NCBI GenBank assembly: GCA_005518185.1
Contig: RKSN01000001.1
Span: 62,001 to 126,000 of the forward strand
Length of the DNA stretch: 64,000 bases
From: Chakrabartia godavariana
Lineage (GTDB): Bacteria > Pseudomonadota > Alphaproteobacteria > Sphingomonadales > Sphingomonadaceae
Direction: 5' to 3'
Below, piece after piece: positions 50,497 through 59,182 of the stretch (within the stretch, counting starts at the first letter, position 1; each line of letters starts with the position of its first letter). The position numbers and the translations under genes were made by a program. Under the pieces are notes generated by a model. It saw nothing but the letters and a program-made list of their open reading frames with translations, searched no databases and was not told the origin of the DNA.

Positions 50497-51431
50497 CAGA
50501 GGCCTTTCACCAGAGCTTCGATATCATCCATCGTCACGATGCTTGTTGCCGTCGCGTCCGGGGCGGAGCGTTTGACCATGGCGGCCAGCACCTTGCCGCC
50601 GAATTCGACATAATCGTGCACGCCCGCGGCGAACATGGCGATGACCGACTCGCGCCAGCGGACGCGGCCTGTGACCTGTTCGACGAGGAGCTTCTTGATC
50701 GTTTCGGCGTCTGCCACGGGCGCAGCAGTCACGTTGGCATAAACGGGCACGAGCGGCGCGGAGAGCGTCGCCTTGGCCAGCGCTTCGGCCATGGCGTCAG
50801 CGGCGGGCTGCATCAGCGGGCAGTGGAAGGGCGCCGAGACGGGCAGGAGGACGCCGCGCTTGATGCCGTGATCCTTTACCAGTTCGATCGCCCGCTCGAT
50901 GGCGGCGCGGTGGCCTGAGATCACGACCTGCGAGGGGTCATTGTCATTGGCAACCGTGCAGACATCGCCCTGTGCGGCCGCATCGGCGAGCGCCTGCGCC
51001 TTTTCAATGTCAGCGCCCAGAAGCGCCGCCATGGCGCCGGTGCCGACCGGGGTCGCCGCCTGCATCGCCTGCCCGCGCAGCTTCAGAAGGCGAGCGGTGG
51101 TCGCAAGATCGAGCGCGCCGGCCGCACACAGGGCGGTATATTCGCCCAGGCTGTGCCCGGCGACGAAATCGGCCTTGTCGGCAAGGCGGATGCCGCCTTC
51201 CTTTTCCGCCACGCGGAGCGTCGCGATGGCGTTTGCCATGATCGCGGGCTGCGCATTTTCGGTGAGCGTCAGCTGGTCTTCGGGGCCCTCGGTCATCAGC
51301 GCAAAGAGCTTCTGGCCGAGCGCGTCGTCGACTTCCTGAAAGACTTCGCGCGCGACGGGGCTTGCATCGGCAAGCGCCTTGCCCATGCCGACCGACTGGC
51401 TGCCCTGACCCGGAAAGATGAATGCCCGCAT
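50496..51431 (-). CDS. fabD: malonyl-CoA:ACP transacylase (FabD)
   Basis: 311 residues. FPGQGSQSVGMGKAL near the start, nucleophile Ser94 in AGHSLGEYTALCAAG, and the His of SAPFHCPLM are the FabD catalytic set. It loads malonyl groups onto AcpP for the genes that follow. First gene of the cluster, divergent from tRNA-Pro across a 168-base gap. Confidence 0.97.
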   Translation of the reverse strand: MRAFIFPGQGSQSVGMGKALADASPVAREVFQEVDDALGQKLFALMTEGPEDQLTLTENAQPAIMANAIATLRVAEKEGGIRLADKADFVAGHSLGEYTALCAAGALDLATTARLLKLRGQAMQAATPVGTGAMAALLGADIEKAQALADAAAQGDVCTVANDNDPSQVVISGHRAAIERAIELVKDHGIKRGVLLPVSAPFHCPLMQPAADAMAEALAKATLSAPLVPVYANVTAAPVADAETIKKLLVEQVTGRVRWRESVIAMFAAGVHDYVEFGGKVLAAMVKRSAPDATATSIVTMDDIEALVKGL

Positions 51432-51530
51432 CGTGTGTTCCCTTGATGTGGTTGGGTGTTTTGCGGGCGGTTAGGCCAAGGACCGGCCCCTGTCGAGAGT
51501 CCGTATCCGCCGCTTTTTCTGCATGAGCGC

Positions 51531-51559
51531 TTGAACAGTCAGAAATGCACAGCTAAGGG
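51531..51559 (+). promoter_or_regulatory. possible promoter of tRNA-Pro
   Basis: TTGAAC, 17 bases, TAAGGG, with the tRNA beginning about 40 bases after the -10 element. The -35 (in the context CTTGAAC) is good; the -10 is weak. Confidence 0.4.
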
Positions 51560-51599
51560 GCGCGCCTGCCTTCATCGGGGTCACCCCCGATTCACGCGT

Positions 51600-51676
51600 C
51601 GGGGAGTAGCTCAGCCTGGTAGAGCACTGTCTTCGGGAGGCAGGGGCCGGAGGTTCGAATCCTCTCTCCCCGACCA
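51600..51676 (+). tRNA. tRNA-Pro (CGG)
   Basis: A complete cloverleaf of 77 bases with CCA encoded. The acceptor stem CGGGGAG pairs with CTCCCCG; D arm GCTC..GAGC; anticodon stem CTGTC/GGCAG with loop TTCGGGA, so the anticodon is CGG with G at position 37; T arm GGAGG-TTCGAAT-CCTCT. No integrase or duplicated 3' end is seen nearby, so it is not used as an integration site here. Confidence 0.97.
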
Positions 51677-51783
51677 CTTTTCTCTGAGCATCCTGCGTAA
51701 AGCGGATTGCACAAGCGTTTGTGCATCCATATCCACGGGCACCCACGCCAGTGCGGCGGCCCCTTGTCTGAAGGAATTCTCCA

Positions 51784-52485
51784 ATGATCGAAGCCGAATG
51801 GTGGGACTATGACGACATGGACGAGCTGGCCGAAGCGGTCGCGGGCGATGTCGGTTTCATCATTGAAAGCGCGCTCGATGCCCGTGGACAGGCGCTGATC
51901 GCGCTGCCGGGCGGAAAGACGCCGCTGCCGATCTATGAAAAGCTCGCCGCCGCGCCGATCAAGTGGAAACATGTGACGATCATCCCGACCGATGACCGTC
52001 TGGTGGCGGTCGACAATCCGCTGTCCAATGCAGCGATGCTCGCCAAGGTGTTCATGCCGAAGGGCGCGCGGGTTCTCCCCATCGCGACCGAGAACAAGGA
52101 CCACAAGGCCGCCGGCAACGCCGCCGACGCGCGCCTGCAGGACCTGCACTGGCCGCCCGATCTCGTCTGGCTGGGCGTCGGCACCGATGGCCACACGGCC
52201 TCGATCTTTGCGGGCCCGGACCTCGATGACGCCCTCAACGCCCCCAAGGCGCGCCGTGCCGTCGGCGTCCTGCCCGATCCGCTGCCACCCGAAGCCCCGG
52301 TCGCGCGTGTGACGCTGACCAAGCATTCGATCCTGTCCGCCCGCACGCTGTTGCTGGTCGTGACGGGCAAGGACAAGCGCGCGCTTGTTGAGCAGGCGAT
52401 CAAGGACGGTCCGCTCTCTCCGCTTCCCGTCGGCCGCGTGCTGGCCGAGGCCGAACAGGCGTTTGACATTCACTGGTGTGAATAG
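51784..52485 (+). CDS. pgl: 6-phosphogluconolactonase
   Basis: 233 residues of the DevB/SOL type. ALPGGKTPLPIYEKLAA, IIPTDDRLVAVDNPLSN and WLGVGTDGHTASIFAGPDL are the sugar-phosphate binding motifs; the last carries the catalytic His. Hydrolyses 6-phosphogluconolactone in the oxidative pentose phosphate or Entner-Doudoroff route. Neither zwf nor edd is next to it. It ends three bases from the convergent VOC gene. Confidence 0.93.
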   Translation: MIEAEWWDYDDMDELAEAVAGDVGFIIESALDARGQALIALPGGKTPLPIYEKLAAAPIKWKHVTIIPTDDRLVAVDNPLSNAAMLAKVFMPKGARVLPIATENKDHKAAGNAADARLQDLHWPPDLVWLGVGTDGHTASIFAGPDLDDALNAPKARRAVGVLPDPLPPEAPVARVTLTKHSILSARTLLLVVTGKDKRALVEQAIKDGPLSPLPVGRVLAEAEQAFDIHWCE

Positions 52486-52488
52486 GCG

Positions 52489-53178
52489 TCAGGCGTCGGC
52501 CTTCACCGGCGGCTCAGCATAAGACGCCACCTTCCAGATCACCTCGTCCGGCATCGACATGATCTGCTTATAGGCCGCCTCGGGCATCGCCTGATGCGGT
52601 TTGGCGGGGTCGATGGGGGGCTGGGGGACGCTGCCGCCTTCGCCGTCATAGGCGTCGGGTTGGATCAGGCGCTCGGCCTCCTCCGGCGTCACGCCGATCT
52701 TGGCGAGCGTGGTCGGGTCGATCCAGCGCTTCGGTTCAATGGCGGCTTCGGACCAGGCGACTTCAAGCGACAATTGCTCTGGCCCTGCGAAATAGATCGA
52801 CTGGCACATGCCGTGGTCGATGGGGCCAAAGACGTTGACGCCTTTCGTGCGGATGCGGTCGCGCATCGCGATCAGGGCCTCACGGCTGTCCACCTTGAAG
52901 GCGAGATGCTGCATCGTGCCGCCGGCTGATTTTCCAGCACCTGAGCCGGCGTGGGTCCTGCCGAGTTCGATCGGAATGTCCTTCACGTCGGGAAGCTGCA
53001 CCAGCGAGAAGGAACAGTCGTCCGCCAGCTTCAGGAAGGCGTGAAGCCCGTCGGGCACGCCGTGCATGTCGAAAATGGCGACCAGTTCACAGCCGAGCAC
53101 ATCGGTCAGGAATTCCAGCTGCGCCTTCATGTCGCCGGTCATGATGGCGATGTGGTGGATCCCCGTTGGCTTGACCAT
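52489..53178 (-). CDS. VOC-superfamily (glyoxalase/dioxygenase-like) protein
   Basis: 229 residues. GIHHIAIMTGDMKAQLEFLT opens the first beta-alpha-beta-beta-beta unit and QHLAFKVDSREALIAMRDRI the second; metal-ligand candidates are His8/9, His in the second unit and Glu in QLSLEVAW. The last 70 residues (from EAAIEPKRWIDPTTLAKIGV) extend beyond a plain VOC domain. Enzyme class cannot be assigned; extradiol-type or isomerase activities are possible. It is 11 bases downstream of the MscS gene. Confidence 0.85.
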   Translation of the reverse strand: MVKPTGIHHIAIMTGDMKAQLEFLTDVLGCELVAIFDMHGVPDGLHAFLKLADDCSFSLVQLPDVKDIPIELGRTHAGSGAGKSAGGTMQHLAFKVDSREALIAMRDRIRTKGVNVFGPIDHGMCQSIYFAGPEQLSLEVAWSEAAIEPKRWIDPTTLAKIGVTPEEAERLIQPDAYDGEGGSVPQPPIDPAKPHQAMPEAAYKQIMSMPDEVIWKVASYAEPPVKADA

Positions 53179-53189
53179 GCGCGCCTCTC

Positions 53190-54338
53190 CTAAGTCTTCG
53201 CCGCCCCGGAACCCGTCACAGGCTTCGGTTCGGCATAGGGCATCACCATCCGCCCGTCGGGCGCCGCCGTAAAGGTGGTTTGTGTGGGATAGGCGAACTG
53301 GAGGCCCTTTTCGGCAAAGAGCGCGAGGATCGCGTTGTTGACCTGATGCTTGCGGTCCATCGCCTCACCGGGGTCGCCCGTGTGGATTTCATAGATCAGA
53401 AGGAAGTCGAGGCTGGACGGCGCGAAATTGTCGAGCGCGCAGCGGCTGAAGGTCACGTGGTCGACGCTGTCGACGGCGTCTTTCAGCATTGCAGGCAGGT
53501 CGCGGCAGACCTCGGGCGGCGTCTGGTAAATGAGGCTCAGCGTCTGGAAATAGCGCCGCGTCTCAAACAGAGCGAGGTTGCGCAGTTCCTTGTTGAGGAG
53601 ATTCGCGTTGGAGATGACGATCTCCTCGCCCGAAATCGCCCGGATGCGCGTGGATTTGAGGCCGATGGCCTCGACCGTGCCCTGGCTCGTGTCGAACTTG
53701 ACCATGTCGCCCTTCTTGAACGGCTTGTCGAACAGGACGGAGAGCGCGGCGAACAGGTCAGAGAAGATGCCCTGCGCGGCGAGGCCGATGGCGATGCCGC
53801 CAATGCCGAGACCTGCGAGCAGGCCGGTCACGTTGACGCCCAGGTTGGAGAGGATGAGGATTGTCGCGAGGATGAACAGCCCCGCCGTCACCAGTACGCG
53901 GATGAGGCCCATCGCGCTTTGCAGATTTCCGGTCGGGTCGGTGTTGCCCGCGCGATATTCCACAAGGCCAAGGACGAGCGCGCGGACCCAGACTGCGGCC
54001 TGCAGGACGGCCGCAATGACGAAGAGGATGCGGACCGGATAGCCGATCTCTGCGGGTGCATGGGCCGTCGCGGTCACGATCTGTGCGGCGACGGCGACCA
54101 TGAACCACAGCCGCGTCTTCCTCAGCGCCCGGCCGATGATCCCCGGCCAGTGCGAGCCGGCAAATCGATCCGCGCACAGATAGCGGCCGAGAAGCTGCAG
54201 TCCGTAGAGCAGGCCGACGATGACCGCCCCCGCGAGCGCGCCAAGCGCGATCTGCGTCGTATGGCTGTCGAGCCAGCCCAGCGCGACGTCAAAGGTGTTC
54301 TGGATTTCCGAAAGGACGGAGGTGTCGGATGTGTTCAT
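53190..54338 (-). CDS. small-conductance mechanosensitive channel (MscS family)
   Basis: 382 residues. An N-terminal cytoplasmic start, five membrane helices, then the pore helix and beta domain: LLAGLGIGGIAIGLAAQGIFSDLFAALSVLFDKPFKKGD is the TM3/pore region with Gly/Ala packing, read in parts. DTSQGTVEAIGLKSTRIRAI with EEIVISNANL follows as in MscS. It releases solutes on hypo-osmotic shock. It is larger than MscS-Ec, with additional N-terminal helices. Confidence 0.93.
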   Translation of the reverse strand: MNTSDTSVLSEIQNTFDVALGWLDSHTTQIALGALAGAVIVGLLYGLQLLGRYLCADRFAGSHWPGIIGRALRKTRLWFMVAVAAQIVTATAHAPAEIGYPVRILFVIAAVLQAAVWVRALVLGLVEYRAGNTDPTGNLQSAMGLIRVLVTAGLFILATILILSNLGVNVTGLLAGLGIGGIAIGLAAQGIFSDLFAALSVLFDKPFKKGDMVKFDTSQGTVEAIGLKSTRIRAISGEEIVISNANLLNKELRNLALFETRRYFQTLSLIYQTPPEVCRDLPAMLKDAVDSVDHVTFSRCALDNFAPSSLDFLLIYEIHTGDPGEAMDRKHQVNNAILALFAEKGLQFAYPTQTTFTAAPDGRMVMPYAEPKPVTGSGAAKT

Positions 54339-54380
54339 CGGGGCAACCTAGCAACGTCGCCCGGCGTTTCAATTGTTCGC

Positions 54381-55460
54381 TCAGGCGCGAAGGGGTGAAG
54401 CGCCCCGATTGGCCAGCGACTGGAGCAGCGTCCGCCCCGGCGCCTCGATCATCCGGTAGAGCGCTTCCGACGCCAGATAGACCGCCCCGAGATAGAGCGC
54501 GATCTGCCCGAGCGGGACATTGGCCGCGTCCGCGACGAAGACGTGCTTGAACACGATCCAGAGCAGGAAGTGCGCGAGATAGGTCGAATAGCTTATGTCG
54601 CCCAGATGGACCGCGATGCGGCCGCTCAGCGGGTTGCGCGGGGCGGCCGAGGTTGCGGCGAGCGCATAGACCAGCGCGGGGAAGGCAAGGGGGATCGCCA
54701 GCGTCTCGGGCAGAAGGCCTGCGCCCCACCCGAACAGGGCGGCGCACGCCACTGACGCCGCGATCATGCCCAGGGGGCGGGCGGCGGCGCGCCACGCCAT
54801 CGCCATCAGCACCCCGGCGAAGAACCCGGCCAGACAGCGCGGCAGGCCATTCCAAACGATATGTCGCCCCAGCGTCGGCTCGCCCTGCAGTGCGAACCAG
54901 AAATGGAGCAAGGCCGCGAGCGCGACGACGCCGAGCGTGCACAGGATGGGCGGCCAGTCGCGCCGGAACAGCGTCACGGCGGCGAGGGGAAGCAGGAGAT
55001 AGGCGGCGAACTCGGTCGAGATCGACCAGCTCGGGTCATTCCAGGTCAGATGGTCGGTCAGGCCCCAATTCTGGAGCAGCAGCAGGTGCAGCGGCAGCTC
55101 AGCCAGCGGATATTGGGCGGAGTCCGCCTTCCCGGCAGCGGCCAGGGTGCCCGCATAAGCGATCGTCGCCAGCAGGATCGCCAGGTGCAGCGGATAGATT
55201 CGCGCCAGCCGCCGCCACAAAAAGGCCGGGGCCGCCGACAGGCCATCGCGCTGGAATATCGCGCCATAAGTCAGCCACATCACGAAGCCCGACAGGACGA
55301 AGAACAGGTCGACCGCCAGATACCCTTTTGCGAGAACGGCGATGACGCTGGCCGGGATGTTGTCGGGCAGCGCGAGGCGGATATGGTAGAACACGACCAG
55401 CCAGGCCGCGAGCCCGCGCGCGCCGGTGAGCGCATCCAGCTGGGTTCGTGCGGCGGTCAT
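54381..55460 (-). CDS. acyltransferase family 3 membrane protein
   Basis: 359 residues with about ten membrane helices. LTGARGLAAWLVVFYHIRLA carries the catalytic-type His after R-x2-A (OafA/NolL family start). Such enzymes O-acetylate or acylate exported sugars. It overlaps the O-glycosylation ligase gene by four bases (ATGA), so it probably modifies the same exosortase-linked glycan or exopolysaccharide. Confidence 0.9.
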   Translation of the reverse strand: MTAARTQLDALTGARGLAAWLVVFYHIRLALPDNIPASVIAVLAKGYLAVDLFFVLSGFVMWLTYGAIFQRDGLSAAPAFLWRRLARIYPLHLAILLATIAYAGTLAAAGKADSAQYPLAELPLHLLLLQNWGLTDHLTWNDPSWSISTEFAAYLLLPLAAVTLFRRDWPPILCTLGVVALAALLHFWFALQGEPTLGRHIVWNGLPRCLAGFFAGVLMAMAWRAAARPLGMIAASVACAALFGWGAGLLPETLAIPLAFPALVYALAATSAAPRNPLSGRIAVHLGDISYSTYLAHFLLWIVFKHVFVADAANVPLGQIALYLGAVYLASEALYRMIEAPGRTLLQSLANRGASPLRA

Positions 55461-56824
55461 GCCGGGACGGCCTTGGCCACGTGGAAAGGCGTGCGATTGC
55501 GCGTGCGCTCCAGCCGCCGGGCATAGGCATCCAGCGCGATCTGCATCGCGATCAGCATATAGGCAAAGGACAGATAGGCGACGCCGATGAAGCCCGCGCC
55601 AATCAGGTAGATGACGTTTGCCTGCTGCAGCGCGGTGGCGAGGCCCGCAATCCAGTGCCCGTCCTCGGGCGCCCGGTTCCTGTGGCGCCGGAACAGCATT
55701 TCCATGCGCAGCAGCCCGGTCAGGTGGATGAACAGCCAGATCGAAAGGCCGGGCCAGCCCTGTTCGCCGAGCATTTCGAAATAGGCGCTGTGGAAGGCGC
55801 GCCCTTTGTCTTCGATGACGATGGCCGCGCCCGGTTCATGCGCGGTCGGCGCATTGGGGTCGAACTTGCTGCTCGTCCGCGCCTCATAGCGGAAGGAATT
55901 GCCGCGATAGGAATCGAACCCGCCGCCAAAGGGATGGTCGCCCGCATAATCGAGCGTCCAGCGCCAGACGGCGAGCCGCGTCGAGGCCGATTCGTCGGCA
56001 TTGACCTCGTTGAGCGTGTCCATCCGCTTGGTGAAGCTTTCGGGGAGGAAGGGGATCGCCGCCATCGCGAGACAGGCGGCGCCGAACAGGTAGAGGAAGC
56101 GCCGCTTGACCGCGCGCAGCATCATCACGCCCAGGACGGCGATGCAGATGAGGCCAGTGCGCGCCTCGGTCCCCACCGGAATGAGCAGACAGGCGAAAAT
56201 AAGCGCCGCACAGAACAGCGTGACGCGCCAGTCGCGCGGGAAGATCGTGCCTTCGCGCCTCAGATAGAGGATGAAGGGGATGATCGAGATCGCCACGCAG
56301 GCGAGCGTCGAGGATTCGTAGAGGCCGGTATTGCTGTCTGACATCAGGTTGAGCACGCCATAGCCGCCGCCCGAGGCTGCCGTCTTGATGCCCGCTGCAA
56401 TGATGATCGACGCGGCGGACAGCACCATGACGGTTGCCAGCGCCTCGATCCGCAGCCGCGTCGTGATGGTGAGCGGAAGGAAGATGGCAAAGACCAGCAC
56501 CTTCCACACCCAGGCCCATTTCTCGGCGGCTTCGATCGGGAAGTCCGCGCTCTGCGTCGTGAAATAGCAGTAGATGAGCAGCACCAGCATCGCGGCCTGC
56601 CGCGGGCTGAAGGTGGATGCCTGCTTTCGGTCAAAGGCGAGCCACCCGCCGACTGCGCCCAGAAAGAAGATGAGCGAGACGGGGATGCTGTTGAGCAGAT
56701 AGTAGGACAGGTGCTGCGGGGAGACGATGTCGACATAGACATAGCCGAGCACCATCAGGAACGGACGGCGCAGCCCGAGCAGGAAGAAGGCGCCAAGAAA
56801 GGCGACAAAGAAGAGGTCACGCAT
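55457..56824 (-). CDS. O-antigen-ligase-like protein, exosortase A system-associated
   Basis: 455 residues, about ten to twelve membrane helices. MRDLFFVAFLGAFFLLGLRR and YVDIVSPQHLSYYLLNSIPV at the start and the periplasmic loop EDKGRAFHSAYFEMLGEQGW are what I recall for the putative O-glycosylation ligase group found with exosortase A. TEARTGLICIAVLG precedes the Wzy_C-type core. It likely joins a glycan to a protein or polymer. The ATG at 56824 overlaps a small upstream gene; the longer open frame lies in that gene. Confidence 0.88.
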   Translation of the reverse strand: MRDLFFVAFLGAFFLLGLRRPFLMVLGYVYVDIVSPQHLSYYLLNSIPVSLIFFLGAVGGWLAFDRKQASTFSPRQAAMLVLLIYCYFTTQSADFPIEAAEKWAWVWKVLVFAIFLPLTITTRLRIEALATVMVLSAASIIIAAGIKTAASGGGYGVLNLMSDSNTGLYESSTLACVAISIIPFILYLRREGTIFPRDWRVTLFCAALIFACLLIPVGTEARTGLICIAVLGVMMLRAVKRRFLYLFGAACLAMAAIPFLPESFTKRMDTLNEVNADESASTRLAVWRWTLDYAGDHPFGGGFDSYRGNSFRYEARTSSKFDPNAPTAHEPGAAIVIEDKGRAFHSAYFEMLGEQGWPGLSIWLFIHLTGLLRMEMLFRRHRNRAPEDGHWIAGLATALQQANVIYLIGAGFIGVAYLSFAYMLIAMQIALDAYARRLERTRNRTPFHVAKAVPA

Positions 56825-56963
56825 CGCGCCTGCCCCATTTACGGCCGGCGTCGCGCGTCTCGGCCGGGGCGGTGTCGTCGTCCAGATCCCCGCGCCACAG
56901 CAGGCGCCAGGCCGCAAGCAGCAGCAACCCGTGCGACAGGAACAGGGACAGCATGTCGATCAT
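56817..56963 (-). CDS. small membrane protein, 48 aa, in the exosortase A cluster
   Basis: MIDMLSLFLSHGLLLLAAWR continues LLWRGDLDDDTAPAETRD to a basic end: one N-terminal hydrophobic segment and a charged tail. It overlaps the start of the ligase gene by eight bases and opens the minus-strand transcription unit, divergent from the glycosyltransferase. Overlap and placement support real expression. I cannot name a family. Confidence 0.5.
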   Translation of the reverse strand: MIDMLSLFLSHGLLLLAAWRLLWRGDLDDDTAPAETRDAGRKWGRRDA

Positions 56964-57063
56964 GACGGGCCCGTCCTACGCGGTTCCGGTTGACGTCGCG
57001 TTAAGTCCTTTGTGGCAGGAATCGGCTCGACATTGACGAACTTCAGCGGGACCGCCTGTCAGC

Positions 57064-58269
57064 GTGCGTATTCTCCACATTCTCGATCACAGCCTGCCCA
57101 TGCATTCGGGCTATACCTTCAGGACCCGCGCGATCCTGAAGGCACAGGCGGACCTTGGATGGGACGTGCGCGGCGTGACCGGGCTGCGCCACACGGCGGA
57201 CGGCCCGGACGTGGAGACGGTGGACGGGCTTTCCTTCCACCGCACGCGCGGATCGACGCTGCACCTGCCCGTGTTTCGGGAATGGTCCGAAATCGCCGTT
57301 TTTGCTGAGCGGATCGATGCGCTGTGCGCGCAGTGGCAGCCCGACATTCTCCACGCCCATTCCCCCGTTCTCGATGCGCTGGCGGCGCTGCGTGTGGCGC
57401 GCAGGCGCGGCCTGCCCTTCGTTTACGAAATCCGCGCCTTCTGGGAAGATGCGGCCGTCGGCAATGGCACAGGGCGGGAAGGCTCACCGCGCTATCGCCT
57501 GACCAGGGCGATGGAAAGCTGGGCGGTGCGCCGGGCGGATGCCGTCGTCGTCATCTGTGACGGGCTGAAGGCCGATCTTGTGTCGCGCGGTATCGATCCT
57601 GGCCGGATCACCGTGTCGCCCAACGGCGTTGATCTCAACCTGTTCGGCGCCCCGCTGCCGCGCGATGCGGCGCTGGCAGCGGAACTTGGCCTCGGCGATG
57701 CGGATGTCATCGGCTTTATCGGCAGCTTTTATGATTATGAGGGACTGGATGACCTGATCGCCGCCATGCCCCGGCTGGTGGCGGCACGGCCCAAGGCGAC
57801 GCTGCTGCTGGTGGGGGGCGGCCCGATGGAGCCGATGCTGCGCGCGCAGGCCGCCGCGTCGCCTGTGGCGGACCGGATCCGCTTCGTTGGCCGCGTGCCG
57901 CACGATGCGGTCGATCGCTATTACAGCCTGATCGACGTGCTGGTCTATCCGCGCAAGAAGATGCGTCTGACCGATCTGGTCACGCCGCTGAAGCCGCTGG
58001 AGGCGATGGCGCAGGGCAAGCTGGTGGCCGCGTCGGACGTGGGCGGCCACCGCGAACTGATTGATGATGGCGTGACGGGGACGCTTTTTGCGGCCGACAG
58101 CCCGTCGGCCATCGCCGATGCGCTCGCCAGCCTGTTCGAGGCGCGGACCGATTGGGACACGCGCCGGGCCGCCGCGCGCGCCTTTGTTGAACGAGATCGT
58201 AACTGGTTTTCAAATATTCGTCGTTACGAAACTGTTTACCACCAGATTGCTAAAGGTGCTCGGAAATAG
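57064..58269 (+). CDS. glycosyltransferase family 4, exosortase A system-associated
   Basis: 401 residues from a GTG. RILHILDHSLPMHSGYTFRT is the recognised opening of the PEP-CTERM/exosortase-A-associated glycosyltransferase group. ITVSPNGVDLNLFG and the E-x7-E region (PLKPLEAMAQGKLVAASDVG) are the GT4 nucleotide-sugar binding motifs. Probably adds a sugar in assembly of the exopolysaccharide or glycan of this locus. Divergent from the ligase genes; 19 bases before the next gene. Confidence 0.92.
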   Translation: MRILHILDHSLPMHSGYTFRTRAILKAQADLGWDVRGVTGLRHTADGPDVETVDGLSFHRTRGSTLHLPVFREWSEIAVFAERIDALCAQWQPDILHAHSPVLDALAALRVARRRGLPFVYEIRAFWEDAAVGNGTGREGSPRYRLTRAMESWAVRRADAVVVICDGLKADLVSRGIDPGRITVSPNGVDLNLFGAPLPRDAALAAELGLGDADVIGFIGSFYDYEGLDDLIAAMPRLVAARPKATLLLVGGGPMEPMLRAQAAASPVADRIRFVGRVPHDAVDRYYSLIDVLVYPRKKMRLTDLVTPLKPLEAMAQGKLVAASDVGGHRELIDDGVTGTLFAADSPSAIADALASLFEARTDWDTRRAAARAFVERDRNWFSNIRRYETVYHQIAKGARK

Positions 58270-58288
58270 CCATAGGGGGCGAGTCCAA

Positions 58289-59158
58289 GTGTTGAAGCAA
58301 ATCCAGCGTCTGCCATTCGCGCCGGTCGTCGCGCTGATGTTCGCAGGGGTGGCCGCCGTGCTGGTCATGGCAACGCCGGTCTGGTTGCTGGAACAGGCGG
58401 TCTGGTCGGCGGGTCTTCCCGATCTCCTGCCCGCGGCCGCGCCGCCGCTTGGTCTGAAGGCGCGCCTTCTCCTTCTTCTCGCGGCATCGGGCGGGGCGGG
58501 CTGTGCCGCCTTTCTGCTCGCTTGGCCGTTCCGCGATCGTGCCCCGCGCGTGCCGCAGGTCGTCACCGTTCCCCCGCTGCGCGCCGAGTCGACGGCCCCT
58601 GCCGCTTTCAGCCGCCCCTCGGTCTTTGCGCCGCCGGTGGACGATGAACCCAATCTGCCGCGCTTCCTCGCCGAACCGCTCGCGCAGATGCGTGACGCGC
58701 CACTTCCCATTGCCGGGAATGATGACGATGAGCTGTTGCTGGATGCCATGATGATCGTTGCTCCCGCCGAAGAGCTGGATGTCGCCGCAGCGCCTGCTTC
58801 GGCACCAGTGCCCGAACCCGAACCGGCTTTTGTGGCGGCCGCGCGGAATATCGTGGAGGACGTGCCGCAGGCTCCTGCGGATCTGCCGCCGATGCCGGAG
58901 ATCTTTGTCGAGGCCGAGACCGTGCTTCATCTGGAACCGGCACCCGTTCCGCCCCCGGCCGACCCCTATGTCGCAAGCCGGCCGGTCGCATCGCGTCCGC
59001 GCATTGTCGAACATCGCGAGCCGACGATTGCCGAACTGATGGAACGGTTCCAGCGCGGGCTTGAAACGCTGAAGCGCGCGGAGACATCGCCGCTTGATGA
59101 TCCGGCGCTGCGCCATGCGCTTGGCCAGCTGGAGCGCCTCGCCGTCGGCGGACGCTGA
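58289..59158 (+). CDS. membrane protein with Pro/Ala-rich cytoplasmic region
   Basis: About 289 residues from a GTG with GGGGGCG upstream. Two membrane segments (about 10-30, PVVALMFAGVAAVLVMATP, and 55-75, LLLLLAASGGAGCAAFLLAW) are followed by a long low-complexity Pro/Ala/Glu stretch and a C-terminal helical piece (PTIAELMERFQRGLETLKRA, then LRHALGQLERLAVGG). It follows the exosortase glycosyltransferase by 19 bases. No domain recognised; possibly a scaffold of the export apparatus. Confidence 0.7.
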   Translation: MLKQIQRLPFAPVVALMFAGVAAVLVMATPVWLLEQAVWSAGLPDLLPAAAPPLGLKARLLLLLAASGGAGCAAFLLAWPFRDRAPRVPQVVTVPPLRAESTAPAAFSRPSVFAPPVDDEPNLPRFLAEPLAQMRDAPLPIAGNDDDELLLDAMMIVAPAEELDVAAAPASAPVPEPEPAFVAAARNIVEDVPQAPADLPPMPEIFVEAETVLHLEPAPVPPPADPYVASRPVASRPRIVEHREPTIAELMERFQRGLETLKRAETSPLDDPALRHALGQLERLAVGGR

Positions 59159-59182
59159 TCGCCAGCGCCCGCCGGAGCGGCC

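Noticed and set aside
51600-51676. tRNA-Pro as an integration site
   Set aside because: No integrase, no duplicated tRNA end and normal housekeeping genes on both sides.
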